DNA of 64,000 nt. It comes from DASXUG01 sp036504995 (GTDB taxonomy: Bacteria; Pseudomonadota; Gammaproteobacteria; Burkholderiales; Methylophilaceae). The first letter of the stretch is position 1; every line of letters starts with the position of its first letter. The translations under genes were made by a program, and so were the position numbers. The DNA is taken from positions 124,001 through 188,000 of the forward strand of contig DASXUG010000001.1 in assembly GCA_036504995.1 (NCBI GenBank), read 5' to 3'. The notes beneath the pieces were generated by a model. It saw nothing but the letters and a program-made list of their open reading frames with translations. It was not told the origin of the DNA and did no database searches. Positions 1 to 8,900 of this stretch are shown here, one piece after another.

Positions 1-548
1 CAGCGACCTTTATGATCCTTAAAGCAAATGAAATCTGGGCTAGCCTCAATTAAGCTGCGTAGCAATTTTTCTGTACCGCGTAATTGGTATTCCGTCAGAA
101 CGCGGTCGGTGATGTCGTGCATATGCAAAACATAACCATGGGCTTGATGTGCTGTCGCAGGGGTGGTTGATGCGAACACCTTCAATGTGCGTACGCTATC
201 GCCAACAGAGTATTGTAGAGTAAAGTCTGAGCTCGATTGCTTTAATGCTGATATGACGCGCTTGTGTATAGAGGGCGAGAGCCTAGCTTTGCCCTCTAGT
301 AATGCATGATGAGCCAGTGCAAATATCTCGCAAGCGTAATGATTTGCATAGTGGATATTAAGTTTATGATCGCAGGCTAAAATAGCGACACCATGAAGCG
401 TGTTGACTAAAGTGTCTACCAGCGCTTCATTTTCAGGTTTTGAGTTTTGCTCAGTATCGGCGGCTGTTTCAAATAAATGTGACTGTATCCCTGGCTGTTT
501 AAAAGCAGGATATTGTCCCATTTCAGTCGATACGCTTTTATTTGGCAT
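1..548 (-). CDS. PAS-domain signalling protein, N-terminal part (partial)
   Basis: An open frame runs from an ATG at 548 off the left edge of the window, giving 182 N-terminal residues. After a polar lead of about 45 residues there is a PAS-like segment ending in the typical MHDITDR stretch. A second PAS domain then begins with SLIEASPDFICFKD near the break. No membrane segment is visible in this part, so sensing is probably cytoplasmic. The output domain (histidine kinase, diguanylate cyclase or phosphodiesterase) lies outside the window and cannot be named. The gene is divergent from clpB across a 205-base gap holding a long inverted repeat and the clpB promoter. The frame and PAS signature are seen directly; signalling function is inferred from the family. 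Confidence 0.8.
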   Translation of the reverse strand, partial: MPNKSVSTEMGQYPAFKQPGIQSHLFETAADTEQNSKPENEALVDTLVNTLHGVAILACDHKLNIHYANHYACEIFALAHHALLEGKARLSPSIHKRVISALKQSSSDFTLQYSVGDSVRTLKVFASTTPATAHQAHGYVLHMHDITDRVLTEYQLRGTEKLLRSLIEASPDFICFKDHKGR

Positions 549-630
549 TGCACACCTAAGATAATTATTTTTATATTAAACATAAATTCATTAGGTCTAT
601 ATCGTCACTGTATGGCGAAACTTGAAGTGA

Positions 631-667
631 AGAGTTAGGTGACTAACAATGTTTGTCACCTAACTCT
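631..667. repeat. 13-bp perfect inverted repeat upstream of clpB
   Basis: Arms 631-643 (AGAGTTAGGTGAC) and 655-667 are exact reverse complements around an 11-base loop. Neither side has a T-run, so it is not an ordinary intrinsic terminator. It sits between two divergent genes, 22 bases upstream of the clpB sigma-32 -35 element. An operator or an RNA hairpin is possible. Confidence 0.7.
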
Positions 668-688
668 TGGCATGTGTCAGATATTGAT

Positions 689-717
689 CTTGAATTTACG
701 AGATATTGCCCCACCTA
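689..717 (+). promoter_or_regulatory. sigma-32 (heat-shock) promoter of clpB
   Basis: CTTGAAT at 689-695, a 13-base spacer, then CCCCACCTA at 709-717. This closely matches the RpoH consensus (CTTGAAA, 13-15 bases, CCCCATnT). It lies 37 bases before the clpB start codon. The same architecture precedes lon in this window, which supports the call. Confidence 0.8.
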
Positions 718-753
718 CTAAATAACTAATTTGATGAAAAAGGGGCAAATACC

Positions 754-3342
754 ATGCGATTTGATAAATTAACGACCAAATTTCAGCAAGCTTTAAATGA
801 CGCACAAAGCTTAGCGGTAGGGCACGACAATCCTAATATAGAAGCACAGCATTTATTATCTGCATTGATCAATCAAGAAGACGGCGGCACGGCTTCTATC
901 CTAGGGCGCGCAGGCGTTAATATCGAGCCACTAAAGACCAGTTTGCAAACAGCGATTGCGAACTTGCCTAAGGTTAGTAGTGCCACAGGCGAGGTCAGTA
1001 TTTCTCGCGATTTAAATAACTTACTCAACCTCACTGATAAATATGCGCAAAAACGTGGTGATAGCTATATTGCTAGCGAAATGTTTTTGCTGGCATTGGC
1101 GGATGACAAAGGTGAGACGACCAAACTACTTAAGCAAAATGGCATGAGTAAATCTGCGCTCGAAGCTGCGATTCAAGCCGTGCGTGGCAATGATCAAGTG
1201 AATAATCAAGAGTCTGAAAATAATCGTGAATCACTCAAAAAATATACAGTAGATTTAACCGAGCGTGCGCGTTCTGGCAAGCTGGACCCAGTGATTGGGC
1301 GAGATGATGAAATTCGCCGCGCCATTCAGGTGCTGCAACGTCGCACCAAAAATAACCCCGTGTTAATCGGTGAGCCAGGGGTTGGTAAAACTGCGATTGT
1401 TGAAGGTTTGGCACAACGCATTATCAATGGTGAAGTGCCAGAGTCACTCAAAAACAAACGCGTATTATCCCTTGATATGGCGAGCTTAATTGCAGGTGCG
1501 AAATACCGCGGCGAGTTTGAAGAGCGCTTGAAATCAGTTTTGAAAGAATTAGCACAAGATGAAGGCCAAACTATCGTATTTATTGATGAGCTACACACCA
1601 TGGTGGGCGCGGGTAAGGCAGAAGGTGCCATGGATGCGGGCAACATGCTCAAGCCCGCTTTGGCGCGCGGTGAGTTGCACTGTGTGGGCGCTACTACCTT
1701 AGATGAATACCGCAAATACATCGAAAAAGATGCTGCTTTGGAGCGCCGCTTTCAAAAAGTATTGGTGGATGAACCGAGCGTGGAAGCTACCATCGCCATT
1801 TTGCGTGGATTACAAGAAAAGTACGAGCTACATCATGGTGTAGAAATTACTGACCCAGCGATTGTTGCTGCGGCAGAGCTTTCCCATCGCTATATTACTG
1901 ACCGCTTTTTGCCAGATAAAGCGATTGATTTGATTGATGAAGCGGCTTCACGCATCAAAATGGAAATCGATTCCAAACCAGAAGTGCTGGATAAAATGGA
2001 TCGACGTTTAATTCAGCTCAAGATTGAACGTGAAGCCGTGAAGCGCGAAAAAGATGAAGCCTCACGCAAACGCCTAGATTTAATTGAAGAAGAAATTGGG
2101 CGCTTAGGCAAAGAGTACGCCGACATGGAAGATATTTGGAAGGCAGAAAAAGCTGCGGTTCAAGGCTCTGCACATATCAAAGAAGCGATTGATAAAATTA
2201 AAGTGCAGATGGAAGAGGCGACACGCAAAGGTGACTGGCAGCGCGTGTCTGAGTTGCAATACGGCAAATTACCACAATTGGAAGCGCAGCTTAAAAAGGC
2301 TGATAGTGAGGCATCTAAAGGCGCTGTGCAGCAGAATAAACTCTTGCGTACTGAAGTAGGTGCAGAAGAAATTGCGGAAGTAGTCAGTCGTGCGACAGGT
2401 ATTCCTGTGTCCAAAATGATGACTGGCGAGCGTGAAAAATTGCTGACTATGGAGAGCAAGTTGCATGAGCGCGTGGTTGGACAAGATGAAGCGGTGCGCT
2501 TGGTGTCCGATGCTATTCGTCGTTCCCGTTCAGGCTTGAGCGACCCCAATCGCCCGTATGGTTCCTTCCTGTTTTTAGGACCAACTGGTGTGGGTAAAAC
2601 GGAACTATGCAAAGCGTTGGCAGGCTTTTTGTTCGACTCAGAAGAGCACCTGATTCGTATCGACATGAGTGAGTTTATGGAGAAACATTCTGTTTCACGC
2701 TTGATTGGTGCGCCTCCTGGCTATGTGGGCTATGAAGAGGGTGGTACCTTGACTGAGGCTGTGCGTCGCAAACCATACTCCGTGATTTTGTTGGACGAAG
2801 TAGAAAAAGCCCATCCAGACGTATTTAACGTGTTGCTACAGGTGTTAGATGATGGTCGTTTAACCGATGGGCAAGGGCGCACAGTAGACTTCAAAAATAC
2901 GGTAGTGATTATGACCTCTAATCTCGGTAGCCATATGATACAAAGTATGAACGACCAAGATTACCAAGTGGTTAAACTCGCAGTGATGGGCGAAGTGAAA
3001 ACGCACTTCCGTCCAGAGTTTATTAACCGTATTGATGAAGTCGTGGTATTCCATAGTTTGGGTGAGGCGCAGGTACGCTCGATTGCAAATATTCAGCTTG
3101 GCTTGTTGCAAAAACGCCTGAAAGCAATGGATATGCAGCTTGAAATGAGTGATGAAGCTTTAGCTGAAATTGCCACCGCAGGGTTTGACGCTATTTATGG
3201 CGCAAGACCACTCAAGCGTGCCATTCAGAGTGAGGTGGAAAATCCACTTGCCCGTGAAATCTTGGCAGGTACTTTCGCCGCTAAAGATACCATTATGGTC
3301 AACTTTACAGGCGGAAAAATGGTGTTCAGTAAACCACATTAA
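754..3342 (+). CDS. clpB: ATP-dependent disaggregase ClpB
   Basis: This 862-residue protein has the full ClpB plan: a Clp N-terminal double repeat (about 1-145), a first AAA+ module with Walker A GEPGVGKT at 206-213 and Walker B IVFIDELHT, a coiled-coil middle domain (about 405-525) that separates ClpB from ClpA, and a second AAA+ module with GPTGVGKT near 609 and ILLDEVEKAHPD. ClpB is a cytosolic hexamer that pulls polypeptides out of aggregates together with DnaK. Length matches the family (about 857). There is no ClpP-binding IGF/L loop, as expected for ClpB. An AAGGGG ribosome-binding site precedes the ATG, and the promoter is of sigma-32 type. The identification is secure. Confidence 0.98.
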   Translation: MRFDKLTTKFQQALNDAQSLAVGHDNPNIEAQHLLSALINQEDGGTASILGRAGVNIEPLKTSLQTAIANLPKVSSATGEVSISRDLNNLLNLTDKYAQKRGDSYIASEMFLLALADDKGETTKLLKQNGMSKSALEAAIQAVRGNDQVNNQESENNRESLKKYTVDLTERARSGKLDPVIGRDDEIRRAIQVLQRRTKNNPVLIGEPGVGKTAIVEGLAQRIINGEVPESLKNKRVLSLDMASLIAGAKYRGEFEERLKSVLKELAQDEGQTIVFIDELHTMVGAGKAEGAMDAGNMLKPALARGELHCVGATTLDEYRKYIEKDAALERRFQKVLVDEPSVEATIAILRGLQEKYELHHGVEITDPAIVAAAELSHRYITDRFLPDKAIDLIDEAASRIKMEIDSKPEVLDKMDRRLIQLKIEREAVKREKDEASRKRLDLIEEEIGRLGKEYADMEDIWKAEKAAVQGSAHIKEAIDKIKVQMEEATRKGDWQRVSELQYGKLPQLEAQLKKADSEASKGAVQQNKLLRTEVGAEEIAEVVSRATGIPVSKMMTGEREKLLTMESKLHERVVGQDEAVRLVSDAIRRSRSGLSDPNRPYGSFLFLGPTGVGKTELCKALAGFLFDSEEHLIRIDMSEFMEKHSVSRLIGAPPGYVGYEEGGTLTEAVRRKPYSVILLDEVEKAHPDVFNVLLQVLDDGRLTDGQGRTVDFKNTVVIMTSNLGSHMIQSMNDQDYQVVKLAVMGEVKTHFRPEFINRIDEVVVFHSLGEAQVRSIANIQLGLLQKRLKAMDMQLEMSDEALAEIATAGFDAIYGARPLKRAIQSEVENPLAREILAGTFAAKDTIMVNFTGGKMVFSKPH

Positions 3343-3414
3343 TTTAGGTGCGTTATTGAATCTCTTCGCGTTATAGTAGTCGAAGTTCAATGTCGCATAA
3401 CAGAAAGATTCATC

Positions 3415-3918
3415 ATGCCTAAATTCATATGGATATTAGTAGGCGCAGCCTTATCAATTACGGGCTGCGCCACTACCCCAATGCAACAGCCCCCAGTGGC
3501 ACGTATATCGCCCGAAGAGTTGGAGCACATCATGCCGAAGCCAGTACCCAATTTGAGTCTGGATGAAATTGTCGCGTTATCTAAAGCTAATACCCCTGCA
3601 GAGCAAATTATCGAAAAAATCAAAGTGAGCAACTCGCACTATGATTTAACGCCCTCGCAAGCTGTGGATCTGAGCAAGCGCGGAGTTGATGGCAAGGTGC
3701 TGGATTACATTTATCAGGCGCGGGAGCAAGCTTTGCGTGATGGCTTTGCCGATGAAATTAATAAGCGAGAAAAGGATAAGGTGTTAGAGCAAGAAAAACT
3801 CAAGCGAGAATTACGCATGCGCTCTCAACCCTATTATTATGATCCGTTCTATGGTCCGTCACCCTATTGGTATCGCCGCCCTTACGGGCCAAGCATGTAC
3901 TACCGGTTTGGTTGGTAA
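3415..3918 (+). CDS. small lipoprotein of unknown function
   Basis: This 167-residue protein starts with a type II signal peptide: charged start, hydrophobic core, and lipobox ITGC at about residues 15-18, so the mature protein should be lipid-anchored. Residues 45-90 are a predicted helical region (SLDEIVALSKANTPAEQIIEKI and what follows). Residues 100-135 are strongly charged and probably helical. The tail after residue 138 is rich in Tyr, Pro, Arg and Gly. I do not recognise the family. It lies 72 bases after clpB on the same strand and could receive read-through, but no functional link is evident. Membrane placement is inferred from the lipobox. Confidence 0.8.
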   Translation: MPKFIWILVGAALSITGCATTPMQQPPVARISPEELEHIMPKPVPNLSLDEIVALSKANTPAEQIIEKIKVSNSHYDLTPSQAVDLSKRGVDGKVLDYIYQAREQALRDGFADEINKREKDKVLEQEKLKRELRMRSQPYYYDPFYGPSPYWYRRPYGPSMYYRFGW

Positions 3919-3960
3919 CGTTTCGTTTGTCTGGGTTGGAGTTTTAATTAGTTAACAGAT

Positions 3961-4380
3961 ATGTACCAGCTTACGCATCAAATTTCACTCAAAACACAAG
4001 GTCGTCGTTTGTACGATATTACGCCAGAGGTTTATCAATGGGCCGCGCAAAGTGGTGTAAAAACTGGTTTGCTTAACCTTTACATACAACACACCTCTGC
4101 CAGTTTACTGATTAATGAGAATTATGATTCAGATGTGCTGGTGGATATGGAAAGTTTTTTTGCAAGACTAGTGCCTGATGGCGACAAACTGTTTATTCAT
4201 ACAGCCGAAGGGCGTGATGATATGCCCGCACATATCCGTAGTGCACTCACACAAACTAGCCTGAACATCCCCGTGATTGAAGGAAAGTTGGCTTTAGGCA
4301 CATGGCAAGGTGTTTTTTTATATGAGCATCGTTTCGCCAGCCATCAACGTCGAGTATTGCTACATTTAATTGGTGAGTAG
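3961..4380 (+). CDS. yjbQ: YjbQ/UPF0047 family protein
   Basis: This 139-residue single-domain protein is the usual length for UPF0047. It carries the family hallmarks NLYIQHTSASLLINENYD in the first half and LALGTWQGVFLYEHR plus a terminal RRVLLHLIGE in the second. Family members are small trimeric beta proteins with conserved His/Glu residues. Escherichia coli YjbQ has weak thiamine phosphate synthase activity in genetic tests, but the physiological role is unsettled. I see no thiamine gene or TPP riboswitch nearby. The next gene begins inside its last codons, so the two are probably translated together. Family assignment is firm; function is open. Confidence 0.92.
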   Translation: MYQLTHQISLKTQGRRLYDITPEVYQWAAQSGVKTGLLNLYIQHTSASLLINENYDSDVLVDMESFFARLVPDGDKLFIHTAEGRDDMPAHIRSALTQTSLNIPVIEGKLALGTWQGVFLYEHRFASHQRRVLLHLIGE

Positions 4381-4816
4381 GCGCTTGTTTACTACAATTT
4401 TAAAGTCGCGCCAGATAACATTACTTGAGCTGGGTCGTCCATTAAGTGCGCTGGAGAGGCAGCGCTATCAAGCATACTTTTCAGCACAATTGTTAAATCA
4501 GGTGCGCGTGGTTGAAGAGGGCGTTAAACAACCCAATGGTCGCTTGGGTAAAGTGCCCTTCTGGCTATTTAAGCGGATGCATGGAGTAGTGCTAGGTCAT
4601 GTCATTTATTTCCGCAAAGGCGCATATCAAGCAGAAACGCCTACAGGTATTGAGTTATTAGCGCACGAATTAACCCATGTGCAGCAATTTTTCTCTGGTA
4701 TGACGATCGCTAAATACTTGTGGCAATCTCGTAAGGGTTATCGTAACAACCCATATGAGCAAGAGGCATATGCCAATGGCGCGAGAATTTTCTGTGCTCT
4801 GAAAATGACTGATTAA
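4373..4816 (+). CDS. DUF4157-like putative zinc metallopeptidase
   Basis: A protein of about 147 residues with one clear motif, LLAHELTHVQQF, a HExxH zinc site followed by a helix, in the second half. This resembles the DUF4157 (eCIS-core) domain found alone or fused to larger proteins. It has no signal peptide. A GTG at 4373 (chosen here) or a TTG at 4370 are the possible starts; both overlap the end of yjbQ, implying coupled translation. The domain is otherwise known as part of contractile-injection-associated proteins, but no such genes are in this window, so the role is unknown. A catalytic peptidase function is inferred only from HExxH. Confidence 0.75.
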   Translation: MSRRLFTTILKSRQITLLELGRPLSALERQRYQAYFSAQLLNQVRVVEEGVKQPNGRLGKVPFWLFKRMHGVVLGHVIYFRKGAYQAETPTGIELLAHELTHVQQFFSGMTIAKYLWQSRKGYRNNPYEQEAYANGARIFCALKMTD

Positions 4817-4817
4817 A

Positions 4818-4851
4818 TAAAAAAGCCCTGAAGCATTTTAGGGCTTCAGGG
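4818..4851 (-). terminator. intrinsic terminator (minus strand)
   Basis: Stem 4843-4851 with 4826-4834 (CCCTGAAGC on the minus strand, 9 bp, 8-base loop) followed on the minus strand by C and six Ts. It ends the candidate RNA above. The hairpin lies just after the DUF4157 gene stop and may also slow plus-strand transcripts, though no T-run exists in that direction. Confidence 0.7.
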
Positions 4852-4960
4852 AGACTCGCAAGTATCATCCCTTGACTCTGGGGAGATGACCAAGGGTGGA
4901 AAAACCACTGAACATGTTGCTTGTAATGGCAACATGGCCTAGGTTCAGGGCTTTTCCATA
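4818..4960 (-). ncRNA. candidate structured small RNA (unrecognised)
   Basis: On the minus strand this stretch would give a transcript of about 140 bases ending in a good intrinsic terminator. A 12-bp perfect long-range pairing (4821-4832 with 4944-4955) closes it. Inside are hairpins at 4913-4920/4929-4936 (8 bp), 4896-4899/4905-4908 (loop of five A) and 4869-4874/4891-4896. The closing stem and the terminator hairpin share the same bases and cannot form together. It has no good ORF. It does not look like 6S, SRP RNA, tmRNA or a TPP riboswitch to me. The strand is chosen because only this direction has a terminal T-run. Seen: pairing. Inferred: that it is transcribed. Confidence 0.5.
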
Positions 4961-5120
4961 GATACAAAGTTTATTCTGCAATTGTTATGCCTACCCATAT
5001 ATTTTAATTAAGTTTATGATTTTTAATATAAATATATTTTTTCTGTGGGGTGTGTTGGCTGAATCTAGCCAGTGTGGTTGTGGGAGTTGGTTGTAATCAG
5101 TAAGTCAATAGAGATGGTAT

Positions 5121-5155
5121 AAATAACAAAGCCCTCATTTGAGGACTTTGTTATG
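5121..5155 (-). terminator. terminator of the PepSY gene
   Basis: ATAACAAAG at 5123-5131 pairs with 5146-5154, with an inner CCTCA/TGAGG stem, then TATTT on the minus strand. It is 32 bases past the PepSY stop codon, the right place for a terminator. Confidence 0.7.
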
Positions 5156-5186
5156 ATTGAAACTTTAGCGATGATAAGGCTTAAGC

Positions 5187-5708
5187 TTACTCTTTACCGA
5201 TTTGGTAAATTTCTTTGCTATGCTCAACTACCTTGCCAGTTGTGGCGTCTACTTCGGTTTTAATTTCGCCATCTTTGGTTTTAATATCAAACTCATATGA
5301 AGCCGCGCCATCAGCCTCGATTTCATATTCAGTTTCTACAACTTCACCTGGGAAGGCAGCTAAAGCCGTTTTCTTGGCTTCTTCTTCCGTCACTTTAAGT
5401 TTTGCTTTAAACAGCGGATCATCCACATTTTTAACTTCTTGCTCAACTTCTGTGACTTTGCCAGTGAGTGTGCTGACTTCAATATCCCACGCTTTACCAT
5501 CAGGCGTTTCAATATCAAATTCGTAAACAGGCACTTTCCCTTCGATTTTAAGTTCGGCTTTTACAACGGTGCCAGCTTTTTCTTTAAGCGCAGCAGATAA
5601 GCATTTTTCAATGCCTACCTTAATTTTTGGCAAAGCCGTCTCTGCGGCTTGAGTGCTAGTGAAGGCAAAAGCACTGGCCAATACTGTGATGATTGCGAGT
5701 TGTTTCAT
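5187..5708 (-). CDS. periplasmic PepSY-domain protein
   Basis: A 173-residue protein with an evident signal peptide (MKQLAIITVLASAFAFTSTQA, cleavage after TQAA or nearby). Two PepSY repeats follow: about 28-95 (KAELKIEGKVPVYEFDIETP, VSTLTGKVTEVE) and 97-170 (ETEYEIEADGAASYEFDIKT, VDATTGKVVEHS). The mature protein is acidic and lysine-rich. PepSY domains are small periplasmic folds often found near two-component systems or metal handling, thought to inhibit proteases or bind ligands; the exact role is unclear. It is transcribed alone, with its own terminator, next to but separated by 233 bases from the RND operon. Family is firm, function is not. Confidence 0.88.
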   Translation of the reverse strand: MKQLAIITVLASAFAFTSTQAAETALPKIKVGIEKCLSAALKEKAGTVVKAELKIEGKVPVYEFDIETPDGKAWDIEVSTLTGKVTEVEQEVKNVDDPLFKAKLKVTEEEAKKTALAAFPGEVVETEYEIEADGAASYEFDIKTKDGEIKTEVDATTGKVVEHSKEIYQIGKE

Positions 5709-5941
5709 GAGTAATTCCTTTCTATGGTGACAATTAGTTTGGGCAACTAACTAAAGCCATCTACCTAGGCATAGGTGGACTGATGGTACCACAGGGGATT
5801 TCACTCACAAGTTAGCGAGTATCAGTTTTACAACTTAATACATTTAGTTACTTTTTTGAAAGAAATGCGATGATAAATTAACGCACTTAGGCGTCTAGAG
5901 GTGATAGCACGCGAATATTAAGCTGCCACTCTATCCATAGT

Positions 5942-8900
5942 CTAATTTGTTTGCTTTTTCTCAAAACGCCCGAAATGCAACATGATCGTTGGTAAAATAA
6001 GTAGGTTTAAAATAGTAGACGTGACTAAGCCGCCAACAATAATAGTTGCCATTGGCCCTTCAATTTCTCGTCCAGGTTGTCCGCTACCTGCGGCAAGTGG
6101 CAGCAAGCCTAGGGCGGTGACGAGCGCTGTCATTAGAATGGAAGGCAAGCGTTCTGAGGCGCCGCGAATCGCTGTTTCTAAGCCCCAAACCATATTTTCT
6201 TCTTCCACTAAATGCTGGTAATGCGAAACCAGCATAATGGAGTTGCGTAAGGTGATGCCAAACAGCGTAACAAACCCTACTAGTGAGCCAAGTGAAATCC
6301 AGCCACCTGTGAACATCACGGCCAACACGCCACCAATTAGTGCAAAGGGCAGGTTGGCAAAGGTGAGTAGTAAATTGCGTAAGCGCCCAAAAGCCACATA
6401 TAACATAAGAAAAATGCCAACAATGGCAAGTATGGAGTGCACAATCAGATCTTCACGCGACTGGGCTTGCGCCTCCGCCTCGCCTGTGAATTCTAGGTAG
6501 TTGCCCGCCGCCAAATGCACTTCACTATGCATGCGTTTTTTCATTTCATCTGAGAAGCTTTGAATATCCCGCCCTACCACATTGGCGGTGACCGTTTGAA
6601 TGCGTTTTGCGCCTGCGTGTAAGATTTTTGAGCGGCCGTTTTCTTGCCGTATATCGGCGACCTCTGCTAAGGGTATTAGTTTGCCCTCATTGTTCATTAA
6701 GGGGAGTTCCCCTATTGATTGCGTGTTGTTGCGCAGGGTTGGATCTAACGTCATGCTGACGCCAATGACGCGTCCACTTTGATAGACTTGCGCGATAGGC
6801 AAGCTGTCGTAAGCGGCTCTAATATTGTCTAACACATCGACGGATGACAGCCCCCATTGCGCGAGTTTGTCTTGGCGTAAGCTAATCGTGAGTTGCGGTG
6901 TGCCTGGTGGGGATTGTACGAGCACATCACGTACCCCGTTGATGCTGGATAGTGTTGTCGCCACCGCTTGCGCATCGCGGTCTAGGGCATCTAGGTCACG
7001 TCCATAGATATTGATGACTTGTGATGAGGTATAGCCCGAAATGGTTTCTTCAATGCGCTCGGTTAGAAAGGTGTTGATGGCAAAGTTCACGCCAACAAAG
7101 CCAGCTGGCTTAGGGCCATCTTCGTCATTGTCGATGTTTTCATCGTCTATGCCCGATAGCCGCTCGCGAATTTCCGACAAAATACGGTTTTGCTCTTCGC
7201 CAGAAAGCGTGCCAATTTCAATTTCAAATTCGCTATAGTGTGTGCCAAAAGTGTCTGCTGCGTTCGGGGCGCGTCCGACCCATTGTGCAATCGAGCGTAC
7301 CCCTTTGATTTGTCTAATGGATTCCGCTACTTTTTTGCCGATGCGTACCGACTCTTGCTCAGACGTGCCTGGTACCAAGGTCATATGCATAATGAAATGA
7401 CCCTCGTGCAGATTGGGGATAAATTGTGTTTTGAATAAAGGCAGTAGCGCCAAGCCTAAGCTAATCAAAATCAAACTGAGGGCGATAATCAGCTTGTGTT
7501 TCTTTTCAATATTAACCAGCAGCTTTACATAACCACGTTTAATGTTGCGGATGAGCGGGGAGTCTTCATCTTCTAATTTTGCATGCCCAAGTAATAGATA
7601 GCACAGTGCTGGCGTCAGGGTGAGGGCAACGGCAAGCGAGGCTAAAATGGCCGTGATATAAGCAATGCCAAGCGGTGCAAACAATTTGCCAGCAACGCCG
7701 CTTAATGTGAGTAAGGGCATAAATACCAGCGCGACAATAAAAGTGGCATACACTACAGAGCTACGCACCTCAATCGATGCGTTAAACACGACTAGATGCA
7801 CTGGTACTGGGTTTGCCAGCGTACGGTTCTCACGTAGACGTCTAAAAATATTTTCGGTGTCGATAATGGCGTCATCAACCACTTCCCCCAAAGCAATCGC
7901 AAGCCCGCCCAATACCATGATATTGAGGCCCATACCAAAATAACCTAAAACTACGACAGCGGTAAGCAAAGACAGGGGAATTGCAGTGGTGGAAATAAAG
8001 GCAGTACGCGCATTAAATAAGAATAAAAACAACACAATAATCACTAGTATAGAGCCAACCAAAATGTCTTTTTGCACCCCGCTAATGGCAGTTTCAATAA
8101 AGTTGGCAGGTCGAAACAACTTGCTGTTAAGTGTGACATGTTCGGCCGCTATGGTGGGCTCAAGGGCGGTAAGCGCCTTTTCCAAGTTTTGTGTGACGCC
8201 GTCAGTATTTGCACCTAATTGACTTTGTACTGATAAATAAATGCCATCTTTACCATTGATGATGGCGGCACTAATCGAAGGGGCGGGGGCTTCCGTGACA
8301 TTGGCAACATCGCCCAAACGTATTGTTTGCCCGTTTTGGTGTAATAAAGTGCTTTGCGCTAATTGTGCAGGTGTGAGGGTTTGACCTTCGCTATTGATAA
8401 TAATGCGTTGATTGTTGTTCTCAATAAAGCCTGCGCCACGAACACCAGTGGCTTTAGTGACGGCTTGACTCACCTGCTGCAGTGACAAGTTATAACGCGT
8501 TAATTTTGCAGGGTTGATTTGCACCTGTAATTGCCTAACTTCCCCACCAAATACATTGACATCGGCAACCCCTTTTACAGCGAGCAAATGGGGGCGTATC
8601 GTCCAATCAACCAAAGTACGTAAATCCATCAAACTGCGGGTATTAGAGGTTAGCCCTATGCCTAAAACGGTGCTGGCGGAAGATGCTAACGGCGTAATGG
8701 TGGGGGTGATGCCGTTCGGCAACTGGTTATTGGCTGCGCTTAAGTGCTCAGCAATCAGTTGGCGACAACGGTAGATGTCGGTACTTCCATCAAAAATCAC
8801 CGTGACCACCGACAAGCCTGGAATGGATTGTGAACGCATGCTTGCAATGCCGACCGTTCCAGCAATGCTGTTTTCGATAGGTTGTGTGACTAAGGACTCT

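Noticed and set aside
4818..4960. 6S, SRP or thiamine riboswitch identity for the structured region
   Set aside because: It has several separate hairpins rather than one long bulged rod (6S), lacks the GGAAG-type SRP tetraloop region, and lacks CTGAGA and the other TPP core blocks although yjbQ is near.
4710..4967. An 85-residue minus-strand ORF overlapping the DUF4157 gene
   Set aside because: It is antisense to a good gene and covers the hairpin-rich RNA candidate; the protein has no believable fold or start signal.
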